Shown piece by piece: positions 44,728 through 54,774 of a DNA stretch of 64,000 bases; positions within the stretch are counted from its first letter, which is position 1; the number at the start of each line of letters is the position of its first letter. The translations under genes and the position numbers were made by a program. Under the pieces are notes generated by a model. That model was not told the origin of the DNA and did no database searches. It was given only the letters and a program-made list of their open reading frames with translations. This stretch comes from Dendrocalamus latiflorus (Eukaryota > Streptophyta > Magnoliopsida > Poales > Poaceae), in contig CM029612.1 in NCBI GenBank assembly GCA_017311315.1, positions 26,696,058-26,760,057 of the forward strand. Reading direction: 5' to 3'.

Positions 44728-45192
44728 TGTTGGAACTAATCCTAAAGCATCCCGATCCTTGAATCTGCAGAAGGAAACAGCAGAAGACTCAGCGTCCGAG
44801 TTGAAGTCAGTTTAATTTCTTTTTCTGTCCGTTTCCTAGTCCAGTTCGTGATCCGTTTTGATCATGACTCGTAGTTGTATTACCATATTTGATGTACTGC
44901 TGATACTATATAATGAGAAGAAAACGGGGAACGAAATCGCCCCAACCAAAACATTGTCCTGCGTTCTGTTTTGAAAGTTCTGAATCTGTGCCAGTTCTGC
45001 TACAGTTTTTGCCTGTTCAACCGGAGTTCATCTTCCGGCCTTTCTGTTGCCGTCCGGGCTGACCGTGTTCCACCCGGTTCAACCGCCGTCGTCTACACGG
45101 TCTGACCGCCGGTCAGATTCAGGCTTCAGCGCTCGGTCGCAGGTTGCAGAAAACAGAGCGCTGCCGACGTTGGTCTGATTTTTCAGCCTACA
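44728..45192 (+). mobile_element. Solo LTR (465 bp) in CACTA-2, perfect TSD
   Basis: Starts TGTTGGAACTAATCC and ends TTTCAGCCTACA; flanked by GGTGC on both sides (44723-44727 and 45193-45197). It has a TATA-like CTATATAA near 44906 and, towards the end, GGTCTGACCGCCGGTCAG, similar to the palindromes of the 39315 array. Size and ends suggest a Ty1/copia LTR. Confidence 0.88.
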
Positions 45193-45197
45193 GGTGC

Positions 45198-45454
45198 CTG
45201 ACAAATACATCGATGTTCTACTTTCCCTCTTCACTGCATTGGGATTTGGCATCTTGTTTGCAATTACAATCATAGCGATATGGCAATCCCCCGCATCACA
45301 TGTACGTACACTTGCTATTAATTTAATTACTACAGCAGCTTCTTGATGCATTGCGAATTTTTTTTGTGAATTGTTCAATTATGAAAAAACATAGACATTC
45401 ATATGTTTTTAGAAGCTTCGTGATCCCTTCAATTAACGTGCTACGTGCTGCAGG
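45198..45454 (+). other. CACTA-2 transposase leader region with hydrophobic open stretch
   Basis: A plus-strand frame reads DKYIDVLLSLFTALGFGILF then AITIIAIWQSP, which looks like a membrane helix pair, up to about 45300. It is not recognised, and may be another captured exon. The region ends at acceptor CTGCAG|GAAATA (45454/45455), just before the transposase start. Confidence 0.35.
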
Positions 45455-45489
45455 AAATAAAGTCTTGTGACATTTGGAAGATAGAATTA

Positions 45490-46914
45490 ATGGCACATGA
45501 TGATGATCGGAGTTGGATGCTGTTGTCTCAGTCAACAGCCGAGTGGCTAGCAGGATTCGAGAAATTTATTGATACTACTTTTGAAGGCACCTATGCATCA
45601 GAAACTGCACCATGTCCATGTTCAAGGTGTCGTGGAGTCGTATACAAAACAAAATCCGAGGTTCAAATGGACTTGCTATCTAAAGGGTTTGATGAGAATT
45701 TCGTCAAAGAGAAAGGTAATGCTGAACCTTGGAATGATGATAGGGATCTGAATGTAGGCACAGCAGATGATGCATCATTTGCCAAGAATCTGGTGTCCGC
45801 AATAATAAGGGGTGCTAACAGTGGTAATAACAATGAACAGCCAAATGAGAGTGCAAAGAAATTCTTTGATTTGTTGGAAGATGCGCAGCAAGATTTGTAT
45901 CCAGGTTGCACCGAGGCTACCAAGGTATCTTTCATTGTCAGGCTCTTTCAGCTTAAGTGCATGGGTGGTTGGAGTAACCATTCCACAGGGCAACTACTTA
46001 GCCTATTCTCGGATGTGCTCCCCCCAGGACATTGTATCCCAGACACTATGGAGAAAGTACGGAAGGTTATTCGTGACCTTGGCCTCAACTACATTAAGAT
46101 CCATGCTTGTGTGAATGACTGCGTGTTATTTCGTGGGCTGTTTGCTGATATGGACACGTGTCCAACATGTGGTGAGAGTAGGTGGAAGAACGACACAAAT
46201 TCTGATGAGATTGGCGAGTCTAGCGAAAGTGGTGGAGCAAAGAAGAAGCACACTCCTTGCAAAGTTCTAAGGTATTTTCCACTTATTCCTCGACTGCAAA
46301 GATTATATATGTCAGAGAAAACATCATCATTGATGCGGTGGCACAAGGAAGAATTCGTCCGTGATGGGAAAATGCGGCACCCAGGAGACTCATTGGCATG
46401 GCAGCACGTGGATACAAGGTATAAGAAATTTGCTTCGGATCCACGTAATGTTAGGCTGGGACTTGCATCCGATGGCTTCAATCCATTTGGGATGTTGAAT
46501 GTTAATTACACTTGTTGGCCTGTGATACTAATTCCTTATAACCTGCCTCCTTGGTTGTGTTTGAAACAACCTTATTGGATGATGTCGATGTTGATACCTG
46601 GGCCTAAATCTCCTGGAGTGAACATTGATGTATATTTGCAACCTCTGATCGATGAGCTACATGAGCTATGGATTAAAGGAGTTGAAACATGGGATGAGAA
46701 GGAGAAGAAGAATTTTACTCTACATGCAATTCTGCTATGGACAATTAATGATTTCCCTGCATATGCGATGTTATCTGGTTGGAGCACAAAAGGTAAGTTT
46801 GCCTGTCCTTATTGTCACAAGGATACTGATTACTTGTGGTTAAAATATAGTTCAAAGCATTGCTACATGGGACATCGCCGATTTTTACCCTCGGACCACA
46901 AGTGGCGAAATTAA
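45490..46914 (+). pseudogene. CACTA-2 TNP2-like transposase, truncated
   Basis: The ATG at 45490 (MAHDDDRSWM) follows a splice acceptor at 45454 and is preferred over the upstream ATG at 45445. About 474 codons cover the transposase-associated domain (SWMLLSQSTAEWLAGFEKF; CPCSRCRGVV) and the first part of the TNP2 core (CPTCGESRWKND, KVLRYFPLIPRLQRLYMSEK). The candidate first Asp is D328 (LASDGFNPFG); FPAYAMLSGWSTKGKFACPY and HRRFLPSDHKW follow. A stop comes where relatives continue, so the second acidic motif (DVMHNE in CACTA-1) and the DUF4218/DUF4216 parts are missing. Only distantly similar to the CACTA-1 transposase. Confidence 0.88.
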
Positions 46915-47899
46915 AATAATTGGCCTGACCAAAAAGGTTAAAAAAATTCTGCTGTTAGATGGAACTACAAGATGGCTAGCTATTTGATGGATGTCGTCTC
47001 ATATAAGGCCCCAAGGAAAGAACCACTGAGTTTTAACTAAATTATTTGTATGCGGCCATTGAACTTGAACTTGAAGTCTTGAACCATATGCTCCCAGTTT
47101 TTTTGACAACAAACAAACTTTATTAGCAAAACAACTATCCACAATCACCTCTACATGCTTGTTTGTGCTTATAAAAACACGATAATACTCAGAAGGTTGC
47201 TGTAACATGTCCACACTCCACTTATGTGCTGCAATGAGCTGTAGTGGTTCCCAGTTTACAGCAAGGAGTGCATCCCTGAATGGACACACTGTTTGGTGTT
47301 CCCTAGAAGAGCAATGTATATTTGTTCTTACAATAGAAGTGCTGGAGGATATTGAAACATATGCCTGTCTAGCCAGCAGGTGGTGGTGTTCATTGAGTAC
47401 TTGCTTTAGTACTAGGCTTTGTAATTTTTAGTTCTACTTTTGCTTAATTAAATTGACAGCACTCCTTCCATAGGTAACTAGTTTTGCTTAATTCTACTTT
47501 TGCTTAATTACAACCATGTTCTATCCGAATCTCTTTACATTCTGTGCATGAAGTAGTAAACTTAATAAGTTTCTAATATCCCAATCTTATTCTTTTGGTC
47601 AGTAGGTGGAAAAAGTTTGAGTGGGAGGCTCAGAATCAAGCAAGGACACAGCCGACATGTTGCGCTGCTAGGAAACCCTCGAGTGCTGCATAGATGTTAG
47701 GGAGTCTTGTACTGCTGCAAGTTTTAAAAAGTTGTGAAATAATGAGTGAACTGTACACTCGTCTATGATTTTAGATACTACTTCAATGGATTGTCAACTT
47801 ATTGAATGATTGATTATAATTAATATATGTGAGTGAAATCGTTTTTATTATGGTTTATTGTTTTTTGCAATGACGATTTATTAAACCACAAATCAAATG
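46915..47899. other. CACTA-2 3' region, mostly noncoding
   Basis: Starts with remnants just past the transposase stop. A minus-strand frame (46999-47289, 96 aa, with NWEPLQLIAAHKWSVDMLQQ and YYRVFISTNKHVEVIV) looks coding in composition, but I do not recognise it. A short plus-strand exon-like piece after TCAG at 47604 (WKKFEWEAQNQARTQPTC, 47610-47690) may be the last exon of a second CACTA gene. AT-rich duplicated phrase TTCTACTTTTGCTTAATT at 47432 and 47490. Confidence 0.4.
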
Positions 47900-48592
47900 C
47901 TACTAGTGTTGCAATACAAACTATGCCAACGAACTGCTATGCGTGGCAATATGATCTATGGCAACGAACTCACATGAGTGGCAATATGATCTCTGGCGAC
48001 GAATAACATTGCGTGGCAAATGGTACTATTGCCACGGCATGACTACCGTGGCAATAACGTATTATCTCTCGCAACGAATAAAATTGCGTGGCAAATGGTA
48101 CTATTGCCACGCCATGGCTGCTGTGGCAATAACGTATGTTCTCTCGCAACGAATAAAATTGCGTGGCAAATGGTACTATTGCCACGGCATGATGGTCGTG
48201 GCAATAACACCTTTGGCAACAAAATTATGGCGTGGCAATACAGACTATTGCCACGACGTTGTTCGTGGCAAATGTCTCTATTGCTACGCTATGGATCGTT
48301 GCATGTACCACCTCTTGCTACGAAGACGGGCGTGGCAATTGCTTATATTGCCACGACCGTGAATGTTGCAACAACGTCCTATTGCCATGCTTGGCAACGG
48401 ACAGCTATGGTTGCAATAAACCCCAACAGTTGCAACGCCAAACTAGCAACGGTTGCAATACCTTATTGCAACGCGACTTATTGCATCCATTGGCAACGAA
48501 CGTGATTTGGTTGCAATATGTACCGTTTGCAACCAAATTGGGCCTATTGCAACGTTTTCTCGTCGATGCGCAAGGGTAAAGATTTAGTAGTG
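47900..48592. repeat. CACTA-2 right subterminal repeats and TIR
   Basis: Dense GTGGCAATA/TATTGCCAC and TTGCAACG units. Inside, a roughly 65-bp unit (TTGCGTGGCAAATGGTACTA, then TTGCCACGGCATG) is tandemly repeated three times at 48008-48215. It ends with TIR GATTTAGTAGTG at 48592. Confidence 0.93.
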
Positions 48593-48869
48593 TGATAATT
48601 GGCATTTCTATTATTGTGCTCCTTTGTCCTTACTAGAATCTTGATTTGTATTCTTCAGCCTACTAAATACTATAATTTAAACTCTAGATGTCGCTTGAAA
48701 TCATCATCACCCTAAGATTTTTGGCTTGCGAATCCTCTTGTACTTGTCTGATTATTCTTATTATAAGTTGTTGCACCACTAAATAGTAATTATACATCAT
48801 AGTAGCACTCCGACATTTTCGGTATTCTTGCTACCCCCTTAAATTAAATGACAACTAACATTAGTTGTC
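48593..48869 (-). other. Gypsy-M internal sequence right of CACTA-2
   Basis: Noncoding AT-rich sequence. No protease, RT or integrase motif was found, although it lies downstream of gag in the minus direction. Confidence 0.5.
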
Positions 48870-49760
48870 TTTTCTAGCTCTGCACATGATGAGTCCTATA
48901 GTGGCTTGGAGACTGGCCCGTCATATCTCAGCTGCCTTGGTTAGCAATAGGCTCAAGGAACAATCTGTGGGATAGTGGTCTTGTCTTTCGCAGAGAAAAC
49001 ATGTGATCTTACTCATTGGGCTTTCTCCTGGTTGGTGGTATTCATCGCAGTTAGGGCAGTTTATGGAACATTGGTTTGCCCGATGCCCTTTTTCTCCACA
49101 ATGCCAACATGGTACTAGGTTGATGAGGTAGTCTTCTGGTTAATGGTGTTCCTTGCAATGGTAACAGTAGGGAACTGGGCAATTGTAGTAGTAGTGTCCA
49201 GTTTACCCACATATGAAGCATGCTCCTCTTGTAACCTATCTTATTGGAGGATATAATCAGGCGGCATGTCTTGCCTTACCACACTCAAAGCATGTATCAC
49301 TTGGTCGAGCTTCTATGTTTGGTAGTAGAACTTTGGCAGGTACAATTTGCTCCTTCTTAGAGCAATTGTGTTCTTCTTCGCGAATCTGAAGCTAGTGGTG
49401 ATGACACCCTTTGCTTGATTTTCCAGTTTCTATTGGGGGCATCTATTCACATAGTGTCATGGGTTGCCACAATTGAAACAATTGGCTTCGTTGCCTTGCT
49501 TCTTCTAAGGGCACCTACAGGCATGGTGTCTGGTATTTCCATAATGGAAACAGGTGGTGTTCTTTAGGGGTTTGCCTAATGCAACGCTACTATTATTTCC
49601 ATTACGGCAGCTTCTTCTCGGCAATCCTTTAGGCGATAGCCTAAACGGATGGTTAAGGCCATGGTGAGTGGAAACTACAGATCCTCTTTCACACTTCCAC
49701 CAGTGATGGTCATCTTGTTCTCAACCATTGTGTCTGATTGACGAGGGTTTGATCCATAGG
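48870..49760 (-). pseudogene. Gypsy-M gag with at least seven zinc-knuckle-like motifs
   Basis: Minus strand, broken by several stops. In order of translation: CFHYGNTRHHACRCP, CFNCGNP*HYVNRCPQ, CFECGKARHAA, CFICG*TGHYYYNCP, CYHCKEHH, CWHCGEKGHRANQC, CPNCDEYHQPGE and CFLCERQDHYPTD. Most fit C-x2-C-x4-H-x4-C with single decayed positions (asterisks are stops within a motif). A normal gag has one or two such boxes. The capsid part upstream (49760-49900) is not clearly readable. The product would bind element RNA; this copy cannot make it whole. Confidence 0.8.
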
Positions 49761-51469
49761 TCCTTCATGAAGGTCTAGAGAAAATGATGGCAAGATGAGG
49801 ACTCGAGTCTTGGTCCTTGTGCAGGTTGAAGCTTTCAAAATTGTGTCTTCTTGATGATGTCATTTTCTCTGAATATCAGAAAGTTGAGTGGTCTTTACTT
49901 ATTCTTGGTTGTCTTGTTTTGGCTATCCGTTACTCCACTCTTTAGACTAGGTGGGGTTTTTAGCAAGGTGAGGGGGGAATAGCAAGAGACATGGAAAGAA
50001 TCATCGGGATAAGGTAGTCAATCCATTTTTAATTGGAAAAGGTACACCCAAGAAGCTGGGGGTGGCACATTAATCATCCAAATTTGAAAACAAGCTTTTC
50101 CTATGACCGTGAAATACAACACCCGTGGGCAAATTAGGTAGTGCATAGGATCCGACTAAAAATTGCAATAATGCAATGTCTATCCACAGGGATGCACTTA
50201 TAAGAGGGTGCACAGTTTAGCACTCAAGGACTATTTGAAATGAGACTATATTATCTTCATGAGCTCTTGACATTCCAAAACTTAAGTCTTTTAGAGTAAG
50301 GGTAAGGGAAGCGGAAAGTAATTGCCTTTGAAATCTAAGAAAGGACAAAAAAAGCATTGAAAAGCATTTTGATTGATAGTAATACTTGTGTTTCATTACT
50401 ATTTTTGGAAATAAAACTTTTTGGTAATACCATTTTCAAGCGTGGGTTGTGAATATCGAGCCTGAAATATTTGCTTTGAAAAACAAGTTTCATCTATGGT
50501 TTGTGAACAAAATGGATCTCAAAAGTTTTTGGTGTGAAAACAAGTCCTTGTAAATGAGTTTGAATAAATAGATTTTGGGGGGCTAGGTTTCAAGGTTAAT
50601 TTTGAATCCATATTTTTTTTGCAACGGCATTTTTGACACCACGTTTTAAGAGCAATAACTTTTCAAGGTGAAATATGGAATTGTAGGTTTCCTTTCAAAA
50701 TCATAAAGGCCAGCTTACAGTAGCAAGTTTCTAGGATCAAGTTTTTAGGAGAAAGGATTTAAAGACAGCTTTTGTCAATAAATTTTTAAGGTAAAATTTT
50801 TGACGTTTCTCTCTTTTTAAACATTTTTTGGAGGCAAGGTCATAAATAATATTTGAAAATAGGTTTCCAAATTTGTATTGAGGGTAATGAATGAATTATT
50901 TTCCTGGCCATGGGAAATGAGACCAAGCATGGAGAATACATTTTACCAACATCGCATTTTCGAAAATAAAACCAAAGGTTAACTTTTTGAAAGAAGACCT
51001 TTTGGGGGAAAACTTTTGAGAAATAACTTTGCTTTGACTGAGAAATGAAAGTGAATTTTGGACTAAATTTGGTAAGAAGTTAAACTTTTGAAAATTTCCT
51101 CAGAAGATCAGGTTCTTTAGAAATGACCTTGGAAATGAATTTATAAACAATTTTATTATCAAACTTCCAAGGATAAAACAATTTTTGAAAATAAATTTTA
51201 AAATTAGGCTTGTGATTTTGATCCAAAGTAGGTCTCAAGATGCATTAAAAAGGGGTTTATAAGAGGAGCCCTGTAATTTTATTATTTTGAATTCGGGGTA
51301 AGAGAGTTTCAAAATTAAAATTGTTAGGGCAAGATATAGATAAGAGGAGATCATCTAGGAGGGATGAGAATGAGCAATAATATTTATATTTTGTATATAG
51401 AGTTTGGAGAAATAATTCTAGTCATGAAACTAACCGCCGTGCTACTAAGGTCACAATCTACAGTCGATA
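49761..51469 (-). other. Gypsy-M leader, AT-rich, no gene
   Basis: Long sequence rich in TTTGAAAATAAA-like, loosely repeated phrases (50380-51260). It corresponds in place to the 59270-61145 leader of Gypsy-N. No frame longer than 60 codons resembles a protein. Confidence 0.5.
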
Positions 51470-51481
51470 TGCTCTGATACA
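51470..51481 (-). other. Gypsy-M primer-binding site
   Basis: The minus strand reads TGTATCAGAGC, one base off TGGTATCAGAGC, the complement of the initiator-Met tRNA 3' end, six bases inside the LTR end (51487). Confidence 0.6.
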
Positions 51482-51486
51482 GTTCC

Positions 51487-52490
51487 TGTCTGACCCAGAT
51501 CTTACAATCCAAAATCCACTATAATTTCATCACACTATTCCCTAGATCAGTAGATATTGCTCACAGATATATTACTGAACATCAAATACATATCTTTCGA
51601 AAGCGTAACTAATACAATAGTAAAACTTACACATAAGCCGATCATGCTGAAACCTTTAAAGAGTAGCAACAGAAACAAAAAAAATCTACATAGGTTGGAC
51701 CCTCAAGATATGCCCGCAAGCAACTAACTGGGGCTCATGACCTAGTACTTGGCCTCATCATCTTCTAGTGCTTAGATTATCGCATGACTTTTCTTTCTCC
51801 TTTTGACTTACATAATAATTGTAATTGAGCAACAATGAGTACAAAGATACTCAGCAAGACACCACATAGAATGTAATAATAATAGATGAAAGGCTAATCA
51901 AAGGAAGGCTTAATGTTCTTTTATTTACAAAAACACCACCATTTTGAGATATAGATATAGGAAATTCTTAAGACTTAGTATTTTAACTAAACCATGTTTA
52001 AAGAATGTAAGAGTGTGCAATAATAATAGTAGTGCTGGTTCCATCCACCTTTTACAGAGCATTGTTCCATTCACCATATGCTATTTTGATACCTGGGTTC
52101 TATCCACCCTTTATAATCACTAGGTTCAATCCACCCAGGGGAAATAAATACTCAGGTTCTATCAACACCTCGTGTTTTCATCCTATCACAAGTTTATTTT
52201 GTAAATAGATATTAACTCTGGTAGGTTCCCAAAGTCCACCCAGGACTATGGGCACAGTTGTTCAAACAGGTTTCACTTTACAGAGGTCGCACACTTTACC
52301 CAAATAAGGCAACTAACTTGTTATATTCTACGTTTCCTTAGATATGCAGATCAAGAAGGTCACCATAAGCCCTTTACAATGCATCTTTCTAGCGAGGCCA
52401 CACCACTAAGGTTTCACCCTCTCAAGAAGCCCCCTTTTGTGCCGTCACGTCAAAGGCTTTGGTCCAACTCACTTGACCGTGTGCCAGCAG
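51487..52490 (-). mobile_element. Gypsy-M 5' LTR, truncated
   Basis: On the minus strand the LTR ends GGGTCAGACA at 51487. It shares landmarks with Gypsy-N's LTR: GGTTCCATCCACC phrases, GGGCACAGTTGTTCAAACAG, a block with GCACACTTTACCC, and CCACTAAGGTTTCACC followed by GCCCCCTTTTGTGCC. Similarity stops near 52490, about 1 kb into an LTR expected to be about 3 kb. Confidence 0.65.
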
Positions 52491-53852
52491 ATGTCACAAC
52501 CTGTATAATTGAATCGTGAGTCTTGCTCAATAGTGGAAGGCGAATTCGACTCCCACACCTTCAAGATTGAGTGTCTCAGGAGCACCTCTTCGAACATCAT
52601 CCATGATGCAGTGCGTTTCGTCTTGACTCGCCTATGTGATTTTCATGAGGCTGCCCTGCTAAGGTCCCCATTCTGCTTCTTCCTACCTCTCTGGGACGGA
52701 GAGCACTACCTCAAGACCTATGTTGTCAAAGAGGATGACCCGCGGTTAATGCATTAAGTTCTACTTACCAGGGCCATGGCGGCTACCTACATCGGTGCCT
52801 TAGAGGAGATCGATTAGCTCCACATGCTCCTCACCTCCAGCTATCACTACTCCGACAACCCTTCACGGCCAGCTCATCAAGTGCGAGACGACCCTCTCTG
52901 TTGTGGAGCAGGAGAGGATTGCAGCCATCACTAAGCTTAAGGTATTATGGCAGTAGCTGCCACCCACTCTCTAGCTTGTCCTGCACCTGCCATCGCCCCA
53001 CAACCCTGCTTCACCTAGACCCCGCATCGGAGGACCTCGCATTAGGATCACAACACACAAGGGCATTCGACGTCCCAGTCCATGGCCTGTCATCGACATT
53101 GGAGACTTCAACAGAGGACGTAGTCTCTCACGTTCTCAGTTGCTTACCTTCAGCTGCAGCTGCTCTCATTCCCACTCTCTGGGCAGTTGCACTATATGTG
53201 GTGGCCAGCACACCATGGAGGAGTAGGCCAGTTTAGTTTAGTTTAGTTTAGGTAGTAGTTCTTGCTAGGGCAGTCTTTTGGGTTGTAAGCACTTTTTCCT
53301 TTTCCTTGTGTTGTATCTTGATGTTTTGGCTTAGCTTGGCCAATATGCTATGTACTAGTGGTCATGTGACACTTGACCCCCTTATTATTAATGTAATGTA
53401 GCCACCTTATACTTTGTGTTGTATTTTATTATTAATGTAATGCAGCCACCTAGGCTTCGTATTGTATTTCGGCTGCAGTTTCTCTAAACAACTTTCTGAG
53501 CATGTCGGTGCGTGCCTTGTTTATATCAACATTTTTGCCGTCCATCACCGTCTTAAAAAATGAAGCAAAAAATTACCAGTATAGCTAAAAATAATCAGCC
53601 ATAGTACAAAAGAACAAATGCATTGTATCACCTGATAGAAGAGAAACAGGTGGTGGTGCCTACAGGCAAAGGTGGCAATGGGGCTACACCCACTGGGGAA
53701 TGCCGGAACGTTCCCCATCCCTGTCCCTAGTCACGTGGGCAGATTTTCCTCGTCCCATCCCCGTGTGGGTAATGGGTACTGGACAGGTTCCTGCCCCTGA
53801 GCCTAAAATGCTCCTGTCCATTTTGTTACTAGTACAAATACTCGTTGAGACC
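52491..53852 (+). other. Unclassified region with two short frames and simple repeats
   Basis: Plus-strand frames at 52509-52757 (82 aa, with IECLRSTSSNIIHDAVRFVL and FFLPLWDGEHYLKTYVV) and 52901-53236 (111 aa) match nothing I know. The sequence between them is broken by stops, so they could be pieces of a decayed gene. A (TTTAG)4 run lies at about 53234-53252, and a phrase with ATTATTAATGTAATG and AGCCACCT is duplicated at about 53384 and 53430. From 53665 GGTGGCAATGGGGC and runs of CCCCATCCC suggest a hAT-type relic. Confidence 0.35.
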
Positions 53853-54099
53853 TAGGGCCTGTTCTTTTCGGCTGAGGCTTATGGCTTTTAGCTGAAATTT
53901 TTGAATTTTGGCTGTTTGCGGTACAGATTACAGAGAGATAGATATTCACGTACAATTTTGGCTGGTACAGATGTTGGGCTTTTAACGTGTAGATTGTTTA
54001 ACTTGTAGACCCCGTCTTGAGAAAATACTCCGTTTGAAAGTTAGGTACTGTAGTAAAAGCCAAAAGCCGCCAGCTTTTGACTTAAAGAACTGGCCCCTA
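53853..54099. mobile_element. Probable hAT-like MITE (247 bp)
   Basis: Imperfect terminal inverted repeats, TAGGGCCTGTTCTTTT and AAAGAACTGGCCCCTA. The inner ends GGCTTTTAGCTGAAATT and AAGCCAAAAGCCGCCAGCTTTT also face each other. The AGGGCCTGTTC end is typical of small grass hAT MITEs. No 8-bp target duplication could be matched. Confidence 0.6.
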
Positions 54100-54774
54100 C
54101 TTATATGACAATACTATAGTCTGTTGTCTGGACACCTCCAATGCTTAATTATACACAACTTCTGATATGTAAGTATGTAACTAATGTGTGCAAAGTAATC
54201 ATACCAAATAAAAGTTGTAGTACTAGTAAAAGGACTGAAGAACCAAGACAAGCAGAGCCGTAATGAGTTATCGTGCGATTGTGCTCCAGTAGGCGATGCA
54301 GAAGAGTAGTAATGAGTTACCAGGCATATTGTTGTTCTTGACAGCATTGCCAGCACAAAATCACTATTTTGAGATGCAAAAAATGCTAGAAAATTAAATA
54401 TTTCACCACATGACCACATAGACATAAGTAGGATACTAGTCACACTACAAGTTCACCACATGAGTACATGACCAAGTCGCAACTCTCAAACACAACCATA
54501 TAGGCAGTTAGGCTTAGGTACACATAAGCAGCAAAATAACTAAAAGGATAGTTTCTTGCCAATAACCAAAAGGATTCTTGAATATGGAGTAGAAATCTCA
54601 CAGTCATAGGCTCAAAGTTCAAGTTCCTACATGATAGTTGAGCGCACAAACTAGTTAACTAACAAGACAAAGAGCACAAAATATGAATCTTGTTGTATTT
54701 GAACAATCACCTGAAGACCTTCTTGAATATCTTGGAGACAAGGCCAAAAGCTAGTAGGTGTTCCATTGTCACCA
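54100..54774. other. Stretch without recognisable features
   Basis: AT-rich sequence. Minus-strand frames at 54114-54443 and 54440-54649 show no family motif. I see nothing assignable up to the Gypsy-N LTR. Confidence 0.5.

Larger units (their letters stand above)
42135..48592 (+). mobile_element. CACTA-2: CACTA element with truncated transposase, captured SWEET exon and nested LTRs
   Basis: The right end GATTTAGTAGTG (48581-48592) is a CACTA TIR. Both ends carry dense copies of TTGCAACG and CGTGGCAATA type repeats (42150-42686 and 47900-48580). TGA stands on both sides (42132-42134 and 48593-48595) as a likely 3-bp duplication. The left TIR is degraded: TCACAAGGTTTTGACCC stands where CACTACTAAATC is expected. 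The transposase lacks its C-terminal half, so the element is non-autonomous. It interrupts the Gypsy-M interior. Confidence 0.82.
19392..52490 (-). mobile_element. Gypsy-M: old minus-strand Ty3/gypsy element, the host scaffold of the nest
   Basis: Pieces lie in order when nested insertions are removed: 3' LTR (19392-20148, 23881-24960, 41666-41761), polypurine tract (41762-41777), internal region (41778-42134 and 48593-51469) with gag, primer site (about 51470-51481) and 5' LTR (51487-about 52490). The LTR start on the minus strand is TGCAACATCC at 41761, next to TTAAGGGAGGTAGATT. No pol domain was found in its interior. The left part of the 3' LTR probably continues beyond gypsy-1. The reconstruction depends on the target duplications of the inserted elements. 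Confidence 0.65.

Noticed and set aside
45079..45378. 99-codon minus-strand frame
   Set aside because: It runs across the right border of the 44728 solo LTR, so it joins unrelated sequences.
53234..53252. Interstitial telomeric repeat
   Set aside because: The run is TTTAG rather than TTTAGGG and only four units long; a plain microsatellite is the simpler reading.
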